Source of the DNA: Deinococcus deserti VCD115
GTDB taxonomy: Bacteria > Deinococcota > Deinococci > Deinococcales > Deinococcaceae
Length of the DNA: 64,000 nt
NCBI RefSeq assembly: GCF_000020685.1
Contig: NC_012526.1
Location: 2,148,001-2,212,000, forward strand
Reading direction: 5' to 3'
Positions 1 to 8,560 of the stretch are shown in pieces. The position numbers and the translations under genes were made by a program. Positions within the stretch are counted from its first letter, which is position 1; every line of letters begins with the position of its first letter. The notes beneath the pieces were generated by a model that was not told the DNA's origin, did no database searches, and saw nothing but the letters and a program-made list of their open reading frames with translations.

Positions 1-23
1 CAGCCTGCTGGGAGGCGGTGACC

Positions 24-1109
24 GTGCGTCAGATTGAAGTTGCCGGGTCACCGCCTTACACCGTGCAGGTGGGTCCGGGGCTGCTGGATCAGGTGGCCGT
101 ATCCCAGCGTCAGATTGCCCTGATCTACCCGGAAGACCTGCCGGCCGAATTCGTGGAACGGGTTCAGCGCCGCCTCTCCCCCACCGTGACGGTGGCTGTA
201 CCGGCGCGTGACGACTGCAAGACGCTGGAGGTGATGGCCAGGGTGCTCTCACGACTGGCCCAGGCCAACCTGCCTCGTGACGGCGCTGTGGTTGGCCTGG
301 GCGGCGGCGCGGCGACGGACCTGGCAGGGTTCGTGGCAGCCAGCTACCTGCGGGGCGTGGCCTTCTACACCATGCCGACCACGCTGCTGGGCATGGTGGA
401 CGCGGCAGTCGGTGGCAAGACCGGCGTGAACCTGCCGGAAGGCAAGAATCTGGTCGGGGCATTCTGGCCCCCGGCAGCTGTGTGGTGCGATACCGACACG
501 CTGGCCACCCTGCCCCCGGCTGTGTTCCGGGAGGGCGCCGCCGAGGCCTTCAAGCATGGGCTGATCAGCGACCCCAGCCTGCTGGACCGGGTGGTGCATC
601 CGGATTTCCGTCCTGACGGGCCGCTGCTGGAAGACACCCTGGCTGACGCCATTGCAGTCAAGGCCGGCGTGGTCAGCCGTGACCTGACCGAGCAGGGGGA
701 ACGCGCCTTCCTGAACTTCGGTCATACCCTGGCTCACGCGCTGGAGGCAGTCACCCAGCATGGCATTCCTCATGGGGAAGCTGTGGCGTACGGGATGCAC
801 TATGCCGCGCGTTTGAGCCGGGCCGTGTATGGATCAGGGGCTGAGCACCTGCCTGCCTCTACCTTGAATTTCCTGCGCTGGCAGCAGCCTCCGCCCCTGC
901 CTGAACTGCACTTTGACGACCTGAACGCCTTTATGGCACGCGACAAGAAAGCCGATTCCGAAGGAGTCCGGTTTGTGCTGCTGCGTGCCCTGGCCCAGCC
1001 GGAACTGACGCGGGTACCGGAAGCAGTGCTGCGCGCTGAGTTCGGGGGCTGGCTTGCCGACATCCGTTCTCCTGTCAAAGTGGCTTCTGCAACAGTTCAG
1101 CCCAGCTAG
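24..1109 (+). CDS. aroB: 3-dehydroquinate synthase
   Basis: Second step of the shikimate pathway: converts DAHP to 3-dehydroquinate in the cytoplasm using NAD+ and a divalent metal. The sequence shows the glycine-rich NAD site [11 protein letters not shown] near residue 95, the GGKTGVN loop near 131, and the family's metal-ligand segments [16 protein letters not shown] and GIPHGEAV in order. Length (~361 aa) is normal. A GTG at 18 is also in frame, but GGAGG at 11-15 sits only 2 bases from it and 8 from the GTG at 24, so 24 is the better start. aroQ follows directly. The TAG stop forms the first half of the aroQ -10 box. Family assignment is firm; only the exact start is open. Confidence 0.95.
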   Translation: MRQIEVAGSPPYTVQVGPGLLDQVAVSQRQIALIYPEDLPAEFVERVQRRLSPTVTVAVPARDDCKTLEVMARVLSRLAQANLPRDGAVVGLGGGAATDLAGFVAASYLRGVAFYTMPTTLLGMVDAAVGGKTGVNLPEGKNLVGAFWPPAAVWCDTDTLATLPPAVFREGAAEAFKHGLISDPSLLDRVVHPDFRPDGPLLEDTLADAIAVKAGVVSRDLTEQGERAFLNFGHTLAHALEAVTQHGIPHGEAVAYGMHYAARLSRAVYGSGAEHLPASTLNFLRWQQPPPLPELHFDDLNAFMARDKKADSEGVRFVLLRALAQPELTRVPEAVLRAEFGGWLADIRSPVKVASATVQPS

Positions 1110-1112
1110 ACT
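1107..1112 (+). promoter_or_regulatory. -10 box TAGACT, leaderless promoter of aroQ
   Basis: TAGACT ends exactly six bases before the aroQ ATG at 1119, so transcription would begin at or next to the start codon. Its first three bases are the aroB stop codon TAG. Confidence 0.65.
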
Positions 1113-1118
1113 GCTCTC

Positions 1119-1556
1119 ATGCTGCTGGTCCTGAACGGCCCGAACCTTAACCGCCTCGGCCTGCGTGAACCCCAGGTGTATGGTTCACTGACCCTGGAAG
1201 ACCTTGAACGGCAGTGTGAGGCCTGGGGCGCAGAACTGAGTGAAAGCGTCACCTGTCGTCAGAGCAATTTCGAGGGCCAGCTGCTCGAATGGATTCATGA
1301 GGCCCAGGAGCAGGGCTTTACCGGCATCGTGATCAATCCTGGTGCCCTGACGCATTACAGTTACGCCCTGCGCGACGCCATTGCCGGGCAGCCTCTTCCC
1401 GTGGTGGAAGTCCACATCAGCAACGTGGACGCGCGCGAGGAATTCCGGCACCGTTCTGTCACTGCCGCCGTATGTCACGGCAAGATCAGTGGCCTGGGCT
1501 TCTTGGGGTACCGCCTGGCAATGGAATATCTCACTGAGCAGGTTCCGGTGACATAA
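1119..1556 (+). CDS. aroQ: 3-dehydroquinate dehydratase, type II
   Basis: Dehydrates 3-dehydroquinate to 3-dehydroshikimate, the step after AroB. The 145-residue length and the type II hallmarks are all visible: N-terminal LNGPNLNRLG with the RxPxxYG-type loop (REPQVYG), QSNFEGQLLEWIH, the INPGALTHYSYALRDA segment, EVHISN and the FRHRSVT active-site stretch. Type II enzymes form dodecamers. The gene has its own leaderless promoter inside the end of aroB, so it can be transcribed separately as well as by read-through. It is followed by a strong intrinsic terminator. No anomalies. Confidence 0.96.
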   Translation: MLLVLNGPNLNRLGLREPQVYGSLTLEDLERQCEAWGAELSESVTCRQSNFEGQLLEWIHEAQEQGFTGIVINPGALTHYSYALRDAIAGQPLPVVEVHISNVDAREEFRHRSVTAAVCHGKISGLGFLGYRLAMEYLTEQVPVT

Positions 1557-1589
1557 CGCACCTGAAAAGGCAGAAGTTGCATGAACAGC

Positions 1590-1620
1590 AAAAGCCCCCG
1601 CCGGAGCAGGGGTTTTTTGG
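1590..1620. terminator. Bidirectional intrinsic terminator between aroQ and tRNA-Ile
   Basis: A C-run/G-run hairpin (CCCCC, loop GCCGGAGCA, GGGG) is followed by six T on the plus strand and preceded by four A. It can therefore end aroQ on the plus strand and the tRNA transcript on the minus strand. Confidence 0.75.
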
Positions 1621-1694
<74 letters not shown>

Positions 1695-1797
1695 GTGCCT
1701 ACGCCGCCTCTTGAGCAGCGGGAGTTAATTTACCAGTGAAGACGTAAGGTGTCAACGGGGCCGGTGGGGGAAGCCCTGGGACAAGGCCGCTGTCCCC

Positions 1798-2940
1798 TTA
1801 ATGTGGCCAACTTGTGGGAGCTCCTGGAGGCGTAATGGCGGCGTGGGTCTCCAGGGCGTAGCGATCGGTCATGCCCGCAATGTGGTCGCACACAGCGCGG
1901 GGCAGGCCGCTGTGCTCGGCGCGCGCGCTTGCAGCCGGCGGCAGCAGGCTCGGACGCGCTGTGTAGGCGCGGAACAGGGTGGTCAGCACCCGCTCGGCCT
2001 GCTCGACCTGCATTTCCACACGCCAGTGCCGGTACAGATGCTCACGCAGGAAGGTCCCCGCCGAGCGCAGCAGGTCACGCATAGCCCCGCTATAGGTCAT
2101 CAGGCGTTCCGGGTAGGCCCGGGCTTCTGCGGCGGTCTGTACGCCGCTCTGGGCAATGGCCTGTGCACTGGCCTGCGTAAGGTCACGGATCAGCCAGCCC
2201 AGAAGTTCACGGTGCAGGATGCGGCGCTCGCGGGAGGTGAGCGGTGCAGGGGTGCCTGGAACGCGCGCCAGCAGTTCCCGCCACAGAGGCAGCTCCTGCA
2301 ACTGTGCAGGCGTGATCAGGCCGCTGCGCAGGCCATCGTCGAGGTCGTGGGCAGTGTAGGCCAGAGCGTCGGCGGCATCGACCAGCTGCGCTTCCAGGCT
2401 GGCGTGCCCTATTCCGGCGCGGTCATGCTTGTTCAGACCGTCCAGGGTGTCGAGCGTCAGGTTCAGGCCCGGAAAGTCAGGGTAACGGCTTTCCAGATGC
2501 GTCACGATCCGCCGGGCCTGGGTGTTGTGGTTGAACCCGCCGTGGTCGTGCATCAGGGCGTTCAACACCCGCTCACCCGCATGACCGAACGGCGGGTGGC
2601 CCAGGTCGTGGGTCAGCGCAATGGTCTCGGCCAGCGTCTCGTTCAGGCCCAGGTTCAGCGCCACCGAGCGGGCCACCTGCTGCACCTCCAGGGTATGTGT
2701 CAGGCGGGTGCGGTAGTGGTCAGCATGTCCGGAGTAGGAGACGTTCAGAAATACCTGTGTTTTGGCCTCCAGCCGGCGAAAGGCCGTGGTATGCAGCACA
2801 CGGTCACGGTCCTTCTGAAAGGCCGTGCGGGTTGCGCTCTCGGCTTCCGGGTACTCGCGTCCGCGCGTATCGCGGCTGAGGGTGGCGTAGGGGCACAGCG
2901 TGGCTGCCTCGCGCGCCTCCAGGTCAGTGCGGCTGAACAT
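1798..2940 (-). CDS. dgt: dGTP triphosphohydrolase-like dNTPase (HD domain)
   Basis: Hydrolyses deoxynucleoside triphosphates to the nucleoside and triphosphate, so it controls dNTP pools. Motifs: TTAFRRLEAKTQVF near residue 50, RTRLTHTLEV near 78, then the HD signature ALTHDLGHPPFGHAGE near 108 that supplies metal ligands. Length 380 aa fits the shorter bacterial dGTPase-like group. The N-terminal DTRGREYPE-type segment is also typical. Start chosen at ATG 2940 because a TAGACT -10 box lies six bases upstream. It faces the Nudix gene divergently, and both enzymes act on nucleotides. Substrate preference cannot be told from sequence. Confidence 0.9.
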   Translation of the reverse strand: MFSRTDLEAREAATLCPYATLSRDTRGREYPEAESATRTAFQKDRDRVLHTTAFRRLEAKTQVFLNVSYSGHADHYRTRLTHTLEVQQVARSVALNLGLNETLAETIALTHDLGHPPFGHAGERVLNALMHDHGGFNHNTQARRIVTHLESRYPDFPGLNLTLDTLDGLNKHDRAGIGHASLEAQLVDAADALAYTAHDLDDGLRSGLITPAQLQELPLWRELLARVPGTPAPLTSRERRILHRELLGWLIRDLTQASAQAIAQSGVQTAAEARAYPERLMTYSGAMRDLLRSAGTFLREHLYRHWRVEMQVEQAERVLTTLFRAYTARPSLLPPAASARAEHSGLPRAVCDHIAGMTDRYALETHAAITPPGAPTSWPH

Positions 2941-2946
2941 AGGGGC

Positions 2947-2952
2947 AGTCTA
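2947..2952 (-). promoter_or_regulatory. -10 box TAGACT, leaderless promoter of dgt
   Basis: On the minus strand TAGACT is followed by exactly six bases (GCCCCT) and then the dgt ATG. Confidence 0.65.
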
Positions 2953-3004
2953 AGGCTGCACACCGGGCGGTACAGCTTGCGCAGGCCTTCGCGGGCGGGT
3001 GCAC

Positions 3005-3010
3005 TACAGT
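3005..3010 (+). promoter_or_regulatory. -10 box TACAGT, leaderless promoter of the Nudix gene
   Basis: TACAGT is followed by seven bases and the ATG at 3018. The upstream GTG at 3009 overlaps this box, which argues against it as the start. Confidence 0.6.
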
Positions 3011-3017
3011 GGCCGGC

Positions 3018-3524
3018 ATGAGTGGGAAGACGCGGATGGTGTACGAGGGGCGGATCGTGCAACTGGAACTGCTGGATGGCAAGTGGGAAATTGTGCGCCA
3101 TGCTGACGCGGTGGCAATCCTGGTGCTCAATGAGCGCAAAGAGATGCTGCTGGTGCGTCAGGAACGGCGCGCGATCGGCGCTATGACCGTTGAGGCGCCC
3201 GCGGGCCTGATCGACGAGGGAGAAACCCCGGATCAGGCAGCGCACCGCGAACTGCAGGAGGAAGCTGGGCTGGACGGCGACATGACCCTGCTGACCCGCT
3301 TTTACTCCAGCCCCGGCTTCTGCGATGAGCAGCTGTACGTGTTCGAGGCCCGCAACCTGCGTGAAAGCCGGTTGCCGCAGGACGAGGACGAGGAGATCGA
3401 GATCGTCTGGATGGCGCCTCAGAAGGTTCTGGACGGCCTGAAAGACGGCACGCTGGTGGGAAGTGCCTCCACGGTCACGGCTGCGTTGTATGCCACAACC
3501 AGCCTGGCCAGGGCAGCCGAGTGA
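3018..3524 (+). CDS. Nudix hydrolase, ADP-ribose pyrophosphatase-like
   Basis: The complete Nudix box is visible: G, five residues, E, seven residues, RELQEEAG (GLIDEGE...RELQEEAGL, about residues 60-82). The preceding EAPAGLID and the downstream SSPGFCDEQLYVF segment are typical of ADP-ribose pyrophosphatases (NudF/YqkG type), which hydrolyse ADP-ribose to AMP and ribose 5-phosphate. Length 168 aa. Start at ATG 3018, set by the TACAGT box. The stop overlaps the ribF start by four bases (GTGA), so the two are translationally coupled. Substrate is inferred from family resemblance only. Confidence 0.85.
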   Translation: MSGKTRMVYEGRIVQLELLDGKWEIVRHADAVAILVLNERKEMLLVRQERRAIGAMTVEAPAGLIDEGETPDQAAHRELQEEAGLDGDMTLLTRFYSSPGFCDEQLYVFEARNLRESRLPQDEDEEIEIVWMAPQKVLDGLKDGTLVGSASTVTAALYATTSLARAAE

Positions 3525-4420
3525 AGACCTACGTCTCCCCCACCCAGCGGCCGGATACCGCCACGGTGGTGGCCATCGGCTCGTTCGACGGCGTGCACCT
3601 GGGTCATCAGGCGCTGATCGCGCAGCTTAAGGCGCGTGCCCGGCGTCACCGGGTGCCGAGCGTGGTCTACACCTTTGACCCGCCGACGCGGGTCCTTACG
3701 CAGGGCGTGGAATTCCTGTCCACACTGCCAGAGAAGCTGGATCTGCTGGACCGTTATGGGGTCGACGAGACGGTGGCCGTCTCGTTCACCACAGAATTCG
3801 CGGCCCGGCCCAAAGACGCCTTCCTGGAGGATCTGCGGCTGCTGCGGCCACGAACCATTGTGGTCGGGGAGGACTTTCACTTCGGACGTGGCCGGGCGGG
3901 GTCGGTCGAGGACCTGCGGCTGGTCGCACCTGAGGTTCTGGTGGTCCCGATTCACGGCCTGAGCGGCGAGGACATCAAGAGCACGCGGGTTCGCGAGTAC
4001 CTGCGTGCCGGGGATGTGGCCGGTGCCCGCCGCCTGCTGGGCCGCCGCTACGAAGCCCAGGGTGTGGTGGTCGAGGGTGATCAGCTGGGCCGCACGCTCG
4101 GCTGGCCTACCGCCAACATCCAGGTGCCGGAAGGCAAGGCGCTGCCGCTGGGTGTCTTCGCGGTCACCGTCGCGGGTGAGGGCCTTGACGCCTGGCCTGG
4201 TATGGCCAACGTCGGCTTCCGTCCCACCGTCAACGGCCATGAGCGCCGTTTCGAGGTTCACCTGTTCGATTACCAGGATGATCTGTATGGTCAGGAGCTG
4301 CAGGTCAAGTTCTACACGCATCTGCGCGGCGAGCAGAAGTTCAGCGGCCTGGACGCCCTGAAGGCCCAGCTGGTGCTTGACGCCCAGGCAGCCCGCACTG
4401 CACTGGCCCATACCGACTGA
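3521..4420 (+). CDS. ribF: Bifunctional riboflavin kinase / FAD synthetase
   Basis: Makes FMN from riboflavin and then FAD from FMN. The N-terminal nucleotidyltransferase domain carries GSFDGVHLGHQALI near residue 22 and the downstream KSTRVREYL segment near 157. The C-terminal flavokinase domain (from ~180) carries GRTLGWPTANI, GVFAVTV, GMANVGFRPTV and FEVHLFDYQDDLYG. Length 299 aa is normal. Starts with GTG inside the stop of the Nudix gene and has no separate promoter that I can see, so both are probably one operon. No missing motifs. Confidence 0.95.
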   Translation: MKTYVSPTQRPDTATVVAIGSFDGVHLGHQALIAQLKARARRHRVPSVVYTFDPPTRVLTQGVEFLSTLPEKLDLLDRYGVDETVAVSFTTEFAARPKDAFLEDLRLLRPRTIVVGEDFHFGRGRAGSVEDLRLVAPEVLVVPIHGLSGEDIKSTRVREYLRAGDVAGARRLLGRRYEAQGVVVEGDQLGRTLGWPTANIQVPEGKALPLGVFAVTVAGEGLDAWPGMANVGFRPTVNGHERRFEVHLFDYQDDLYGQELQVKFYTHLRGEQKFSGLDALKAQLVLDAQAARTALAHTD

Positions 4421-4571
4421 GCTTCAGAGGTCTCAACATAAGGCGCAGCAGTCTTCACCGGCAGATGCTCCACCCCTCGTACCTGCCGGTCACGGTGGCC
4501 CCCGCGCCTTGCGCACAAGGGTCTGGCAGCAGTCACCGGAAGACACCCTTCATCTCAAATTGCCTGGGGCG

Positions 4572-4577
4572 TACCCT
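4572..4577 (+). promoter_or_regulatory. -10 box TACCCT, leaderless promoter of mqnD
   Basis: TACCCT, six bases, then ATG 4584. It decides the mqnD start against longer in-frame extensions that would reach back into ribF. Confidence 0.65.
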
Positions 4578-4583
4578 GTGCGC

Positions 4584-5462
4584 ATGAGCGCCACCAATCC
4601 CAGCCCTCTGCCAGCCGTACTGGACCTGGGCTACTCGCTGTGCCCCAACGACACCTTTATCTTTCATGCCCTGCACGCCGGGCTGGTGCGCGGCCCGCTG
4701 CCCGTGCGGGAAGTGCTCGAGGATGTCCAGACCCTCAACGAGTGGGCTCTGGGCGGCCGGCTTCCTATGACCAAAATCAGTTACCGGGCCTATTTCGAGG
4801 TCATGGACCAGTACGTGGCGCTGCGCGCCGGCGGAGCCCTCGGGCGCGGCGTGGGTCCACTGATCGTGACGCGTGGAGCCGCACAGGACCTCAACGGACG
4901 TCGGGTCGCTTCCCCGGGGGCCCTGACGACCGCCGAACTGCTGCTGAGGCTGGTCTTCCCTGAAGTTCAGGTGGTCCGCATGCGTTACGACGAGGTGATG
5001 CCAGCCGTCGCCCGCGGTGAGTATCAGGGGCAGCCGCTGGACGCGGGGCTGATCATTCACGAATCGCGCTTCACGTACCACGAACATGGCCTGAAAGAGC
5101 AGCTGGATCTGGGAGCGTGGTGGGAACAGGACACCGGCCTGCCCCTGCCGCTGGGCGCCATTCTGGTTCGCCGCGACCTGCCGGGCGACCTGCCCTGGGC
5201 GCTGAACACCGCAGTGCGCCAGAGCCTGGAGTACGCCTACGCACACCCCGGCGCTTCACGCGACTACGTGCGCCAGCATGCGCTGGAACTGTCCGACGAG
5301 GTCATGCAGGCCCATATCGACCTGTACGTCAACGCTTTCAGCCTGGACGTGGGCGCCGAAGGAGAACAGGCCGTGCGCGAACTGTACCGCCGGGCTGTGG
5401 AAGCCGGCGCCGTGCGTCCAGGTTCCCAACCACTCTTTGTTACACCACCTCACGGGAGCTGA
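4584..5462 (+). CDS. mqnD: 1,4-dihydroxy-6-naphthoate synthase (futalosine menaquinone pathway)
   Basis: The N-terminal LGYSLCPNDTFIFHAL segment is the hallmark of MqnD, which turns cyclic dehypoxanthinylfutalosine into 1,4-dihydroxy-6-naphthoate. A periplasmic-binding-protein-like fold of two lobes follows, with TKISYRAYFEV near 70, GPLIVTRG near 93, and LIIHESRFTYHEHGL near 155. Length 292 aa. This implies menaquinone is made by the futalosine route, as known for the Deinococcus-Thermus group. The start is fixed by the TACCCT box. Other mqn genes are not in the window. MqnA is the related alternative, but the SxCPNDTF motif favours MqnD. Confidence 0.9.
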   Translation: MSATNPSPLPAVLDLGYSLCPNDTFIFHALHAGLVRGPLPVREVLEDVQTLNEWALGGRLPMTKISYRAYFEVMDQYVALRAGGALGRGVGPLIVTRGAAQDLNGRRVASPGALTTAELLLRLVFPEVQVVRMRYDEVMPAVARGEYQGQPLDAGLIIHESRFTYHEHGLKEQLDLGAWWEQDTGLPLPLGAILVRRDLPGDLPWALNTAVRQSLEYAYAHPGASRDYVRQHALELSDEVMQAHIDLYVNAFSLDVGAEGEQAVRELYRRAVEAGAVRPGSQPLFVTPPHGS

Positions 5463-5518
5463 TGGGGACTGCGTGGGAAAACGATGGGAAATGTAAAGAA
5501 AGTGTGGACTCGCTGAGT

Positions 5519-5524
5519 TAGGCT
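5519..5524 (+). promoter_or_regulatory. -10 box TAGGCT, leaderless promoter of the ABC operon
   Basis: TAGGCT, six bases (GAGCGG), then the GTG start of the ATPase gene at 5531. Confidence 0.65.
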
Positions 5525-5530
5525 GAGCGG

Positions 5531-6469
5531 GTGACCACACCCGGCGCTTCTGCGCAACCGTCCATTGAGGTGACGGGGCTGTACAAAAAGTACCGCTCCC
5601 ACACTGTTCTGGAAGACGTCAACCTGACCGTCAGCCCAGGCGAGGTGTACGCCCTGACCGGCCCCAACGGCGCGGGCAAGACCACCCTGATCCGGACCAT
5701 TACCGGTCTGGCTTTTCCCACCCGCGGGGAGGTCCAGCTGCTGGGCCGCAGTGTTCACAAGGAAGGCATTCATGCACGCGCCTACCTTGGCGCGGTGGTG
5801 GAAGCCCCGGCGCGGTTCTATGGGCAGTTCACCGGCACCCATAACCTGATGATCCACGCGCGGCTCGCAGGTATGGCTCCGGGAGTCCAGCCCATCACGC
5901 GCGCCCGGGTCCGGGAAGTGCTTGCCCTGCTGGAACTGACCCGCATGGCTGACCGGCGGGTCTCCGAGTTCTCGCTCGGGCAGCGGCAGCGGCTGGGTGT
6001 GGCCAGCGCCATTCTGGCCGAACCCAAGGTGCTGATCCTGGACGAACCCACCAGCGGCCTGGATCCCCTTGGGATCGGGCTGATCCACCGGATTGTGACC
6101 AACATGGCTGCCAGCGGCTGCGCAGTGATTCTCAGCACCCACCACCTGCGGGAGATCGCCACCTATGCACACACGGTGGGCATCCTGACGGGCGGACGGT
6201 TGGTGGACTCCGTGGACCTGCGGGCCCGGCAATCGGCCTACCGCTTCCGGGTGGACGATCCCGTGGCGGCGGCGGCCATCCTGGACCGCCTGCCGTTCGT
6301 GAAAAAGACCAGTACCCGCACGCCGTATGCCATTGCGTACCTGGACAGCGAGTCGCGCGTGCCCGAGACCCTGACGCACCTGAGCAGCCTGGGCATCCGG
6401 GTGCTTGAGGCCAGCCCAGACCTGTTTGACCTGTACGAGTACTACCGCGAACGTGTGGAGCTCCCCTGA
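5531..6469 (+). CDS. ABC-2 type transporter, ATP-binding subunit
   Basis: All nucleotide-binding motifs are present: Walker [10 protein letters not shown] near residue 43, Q-loop region near 95, an LSGGQ-type signature that reads SLGQRQRLG near 152, Walker [14 protein letters not shown] near 169 and the switch histidine in LSTHHLRE near 203. A C-terminal extension of about 80 residues is typical of the NatA/BcrA/CcmA-like exporter ATPases. The partner permease lies directly downstream, coupled through a tiny reading frame. Substrate unknown: drug, lipid or sodium export are all possible for this family. Confidence 0.88.
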   Translation: MTTPGASAQPSIEVTGLYKKYRSHTVLEDVNLTVSPGEVYALTGPNGAGKTTLIRTITGLAFPTRGEVQLLGRSVHKEGIHARAYLGAVVEAPARFYGQFTGTHNLMIHARLAGMAPGVQPITRARVREVLALLELTRMADRRVSEFSLGQRQRLGVASAILAEPKVLILDEPTSGLDPLGIGLIHRIVTNMAASGCAVILSTHHLREIATYAHTVGILTGGRLVDSVDLRARQSAYRFRVDDPVAAAAILDRLPFVKKTSTRTPYAIAYLDSESRVPETLTHLSSLGIRVLEASPDLFDLYEYYRERVELP

Positions 6470-6510
6470 TGAAGACCCTGCTGATCCCCGCCCCGGAGGC
6501 GCGATGCTGA
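6469..6510 (+). CDS. 13-residue reading frame bridging ABC ATPase and permease
   Basis: ATG 6469 overlaps the ATPase stop (TGATG). The frame encodes [13 protein letters not shown] and its stop TGA at 6508-6510 lies just past the permease ATG at 6504. Every codon is sense, and both ends overlap a neighbour. It may serve only to carry ribosomes from one gene into the next, or be chance. The GGAGG in front of the permease lies inside it. Low confidence as a gene, recorded for its geometry. Confidence 0.3.
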   Translation: MKTLLIPAPEARC

Positions 6511-7277
6511 GCCTCCTGTCTCTGGAATTCCGCAAGATGCTGGGCGCCCGCAGCGCGAAGCTGGCGCTGCTGGTCACCTTTTCTCTGCCACTGGTGTGGG
6601 CTTTCGCACCCCGGTTGAACGTGCTGGTGCCGGTCGGCATCATCAGCGGCTGGCAGTTGCCGGCGGTCAGCCTGGGGGTCGCCGTGCAGACCCTGATTCC
6701 GCTGTTTCTGGCGGTGACGGTCGCGGAACTGATCGGCGCCGAGATCTCGCAGGGCACGCTGGCTCCGCTGCTGCTGCGGCCCGTGGACCGCACCCGCGTC
6801 ATTTTCAGCAAACTAATCGCGGCGCTGACCTACCCCTTTATCCTGGTAACCAGTACTGTGCTGGGAGCGCTCCTGGCCGGCATTCCCCTGGGCTTCGGGA
6901 CCTTTACCGGCGGCACCGGGCTGGGTCCCGGACTGTTCGTCGGCGTGGGTGAATTGAGCAGCGCAGAGGCCCTGGGGCAGGTCGTGCGCGGCACCCTGTT
7001 GGCTGGCGTGATGCTGATGCCGACTGCCGCTCTGGCCCTGCTGTTCGGGGTGATGTATCTCAACACGGCTGCTGCGGCCCTGGCGACGATCGCGGCCCTG
7101 AGCGTCATGCGGCTGCTGGTGGTGTTCCCAGAAGGCCTGCAGCGCATTCTGCTGACCAGCCACCTCAACCTGTACGTGCAGCAGGGCAACCTGACCGAAT
7201 CACTGATTCTGCTGCTGATCTACACCCTGGGCTTTGGCCTGATCGCTGCGCTGCTGTTCGAGAACCGCGACCTGTAA
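6504..7277 (+). CDS. ABC-2 type transporter, permease subunit
   Basis: A 257-residue integral membrane protein with about six hydrophobic segments: near residues 20-36, 47-72, 101-130, 155-187, 192-212 and 232-250. It begins with a short cytoplasmic helix ([16 protein letters not shown]) typical of ABC-2 permeases. The soluble loop [21 protein letters not shown] near 80 is the conserved coupling region of this family. ATG 6504 has GGAGG at 6495-6499. It pairs with the preceding ATPase to form an exporter. Transcription ends at the hairpin at 7294. Confidence 0.85.
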   Translation: MLSLLSLEFRKMLGARSAKLALLVTFSLPLVWAFAPRLNVLVPVGIISGWQLPAVSLGVAVQTLIPLFLAVTVAELIGAEISQGTLAPLLLRPVDRTRVIFSKLIAALTYPFILVTSTVLGALLAGIPLGFGTFTGGTGLGPGLFVGVGELSSAEALGQVVRGTLLAGVMLMPTAALALLFGVMYLNTAAAALATIAALSVMRLLVVFPEGLQRILLTSHLNLYVQQGNLTESLILLLIYTLGFGLIAALLFENRDL

Positions 7278-7293
7278 AGGCACAGACAAAGGA

Positions 7294-7325
7294 GGCCCCG
7301 GCACAGTGCGTGCCGGGGCCTTGTT
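7294..7325. terminator. Bidirectional terminator between ABC permease and mglA
   Basis: An 11-bp perfect stem GGCCCCGGCAC / GTGCCGGGGCC (7294-7304 and 7310-7320) is followed by TTGTTGT. It lies between two convergent genes. Confidence 0.8.
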
Positions 7326-7331
7326 GTCGCC

Positions 7332-7922
7332 TTACTTGTTCTGGGAAAGGCGCTCAAGCACCAGACGGCTGACCGTCTTGAGGGTCTCGAATACGCCGCC
7401 GCCGGTATGGGCCGTCGCTTCAAACAGCAGCAGTTCCTTTTTGGGGTCCACCACTGCGCGGATCATATCGGCCGACAGGGCGTCGGGCAGATCGCGTTTG
7501 TTGATCTGCAGCACGATCGGCACGTCACGCACGTCGATACCATGCTCTGCAAGGTTCTCGCGCAGGTTGCGCATGCTTTCGGCGTTGGCACGCAGGCGGT
7601 TGGGCGCGCTGTCTGCGACGAACACGATGCCGTCCACGCCACGCAGGATCAGTTTGCGGCTGGCGTTGTAAAACACCTGTCCAGGCACGGTGTAGAGGTG
7701 AAAGCGTGTTTTGAACCCCTGCACGGTGCCCAGGTCCAGCGGAAGGAAGTCGAAGAACAGCGTCCTCTCGTCCTCGGTGGCCAGGCTGACCATCTCACCG
7801 CGCAGGTGACCAGGAACCTTGGAAAACACATGCTTGAGGTTGGTGGTTTTGCCACTCATACCAGGGCCGTAGTAGACAATCTTGCAGTTAATTTCTCGGG
7901 CCGCGAAGTTGATGGTGCTCAT
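7332..7922 (-). CDS. mglA: MglA-type small Ras-like GTPase
   Basis: A 196-residue GTPase with P-loop [12 protein letters not shown] near residue 18, the MglA-specific [18 protein letters not shown] switch I stretch near 46, the G3-region variant [14 protein letters not shown] near 77 (threonine-valine-proline in place of the usual DxxG, as in Thermus MglA) and the NKRD base-recognition motif near 140. In Myxococcus MglA sets cell polarity and motility. In Thermus it is a structural model with MglB as its GAP. SD AGGAG lies seven bases before the ATG, and mglB is 24 bases upstream, so this is an mglB-mglA operon. The role in a non-gliding coccus is unclear. Confidence 0.92.
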   Translation of the reverse strand: MSTINFAAREINCKIVYYGPGMSGKTTNLKHVFSKVPGHLRGEMVSLATEDERTLFFDFLPLDLGTVQGFKTRFHLYTVPGQVFYNASRKLILRGVDGIVFVADSAPNRLRANAESMRNLRENLAEHGIDVRDVPIVLQINKRDLPDALSADMIRAVVDPKKELLLFEATAHTGGGVFETLKTVSRLVLERLSQNK

Positions 7923-7946
7923 GCAGTTACTCCTGTATGAAAAAGG

Positions 7947-8432
7947 TCAACCCAGCAGGTCGTCGAGAAGGGCGCTGGCGCCTTTGCTGAAGTCGTCCGT
8001 GAACTGCACTGGCGGCACATCCTTGAGCTCCTCGAGAATGGCGGCGAGTTGCGAGATGGTTTTCTTGGCGTAGACCTTCACTTTGCCCAGCGGCACGCTG
8101 CCGTCGAAGATCAGTGTCAGCAGGGCCGAGTCACCGACCGACTCTACATACAGGGTGCCGTTCTCGCCCTGGTGGATCTGCTCGCTGAACGTACGCTCGC
8201 CCAGCATGTTGGCCAGAGCAGCGGTGGCAGCGGCGTTGCTGGCCACCAGTGTGGCGACGCTGTCGAGGGCCGGAGGACGGGGCGCCCAGAGCGCTTCTTT
8301 ATGGGAGAGCACGAAGCCCTTGCGGTCTACCAGCAGACCGTAACGGACGCCAGTGGTCACCAGCAGGTCCTGAATCAGCTGATCTACACGTTCATAGGCG
8401 TCACCGTACAGTGCAAGTGAAGGTTCAATCAT
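7947..8432 (-). CDS. mglB: MglB-type roadblock/LC7 protein, GAP for MglA
   Basis: A 161-residue roadblock/LC7 protein. [19 protein letters not shown] near residue 33 and the [20 protein letters not shown] helix match Thermus MglB closely. MglB dimers bind MglA and stimulate GTP hydrolysis. The reading frame is open further upstream, but ATG 8432 gives the N-terminus [10 protein letters not shown] expected for MglB, and a TATACT box lies nine bases before it. First gene of the mglB-mglA operon, divergent from the glycosidase-like gene at 8561. Confidence 0.9.
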   Translation of the reverse strand: MIEPSLALYGDAYERVDQLIQDLLVTTGVRYGLLVDRKGFVLSHKEALWAPRPPALDSVATLVASNAAATAALANMLGERTFSEQIHQGENGTLYVESVGDSALLTLIFDGSVPLGKVKVYAKKTISQLAAILEELKDVPPVQFTDDFSKGASALLDDLLG

Positions 8433-8441
8433 GTCCCCCGG

Positions 8442-8447
8442 AGTATA
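8442..8447 (-). promoter_or_regulatory. -10 box TATACT upstream of mglB
   Basis: Minus-strand TATACT is nine bases from the mglB ATG, giving a leader of only two or three bases. Confidence 0.5.
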
Positions 8448-8547
8448 GAAGTGACTTTCATACAGGACCGTCACATGCCTGCTGTCAGTTGTGAGTAAAA
8501 GCACCGGGGCAGGCCGGATGCTCATGCGTCTGTCAGGGAGGGGACGT

Positions 8548-8553
8548 TACACT
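8548..8553 (+). promoter_or_regulatory. -10 box TACACT, leaderless promoter
   Basis: TACACT, seven bases, then GTG 8561 of the secreted glycosidase-like gene. Confidence 0.6.
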
Positions 8554-8560
8554 CGCCCGC

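Noticed and set aside
1801..3021. A 406-codon plus-strand frame opposite dgt.
   Set aside because: Mirror of the dgt coding sequence; no family features. dgt has its HD motif and a promoter.
4377..4583. Upstream extension of the mqnD frame overlapping the end of ribF.
   Set aside because: TACCCT six bases before ATG 4584 and the family N-terminus at that point show that the extension is untranslated.
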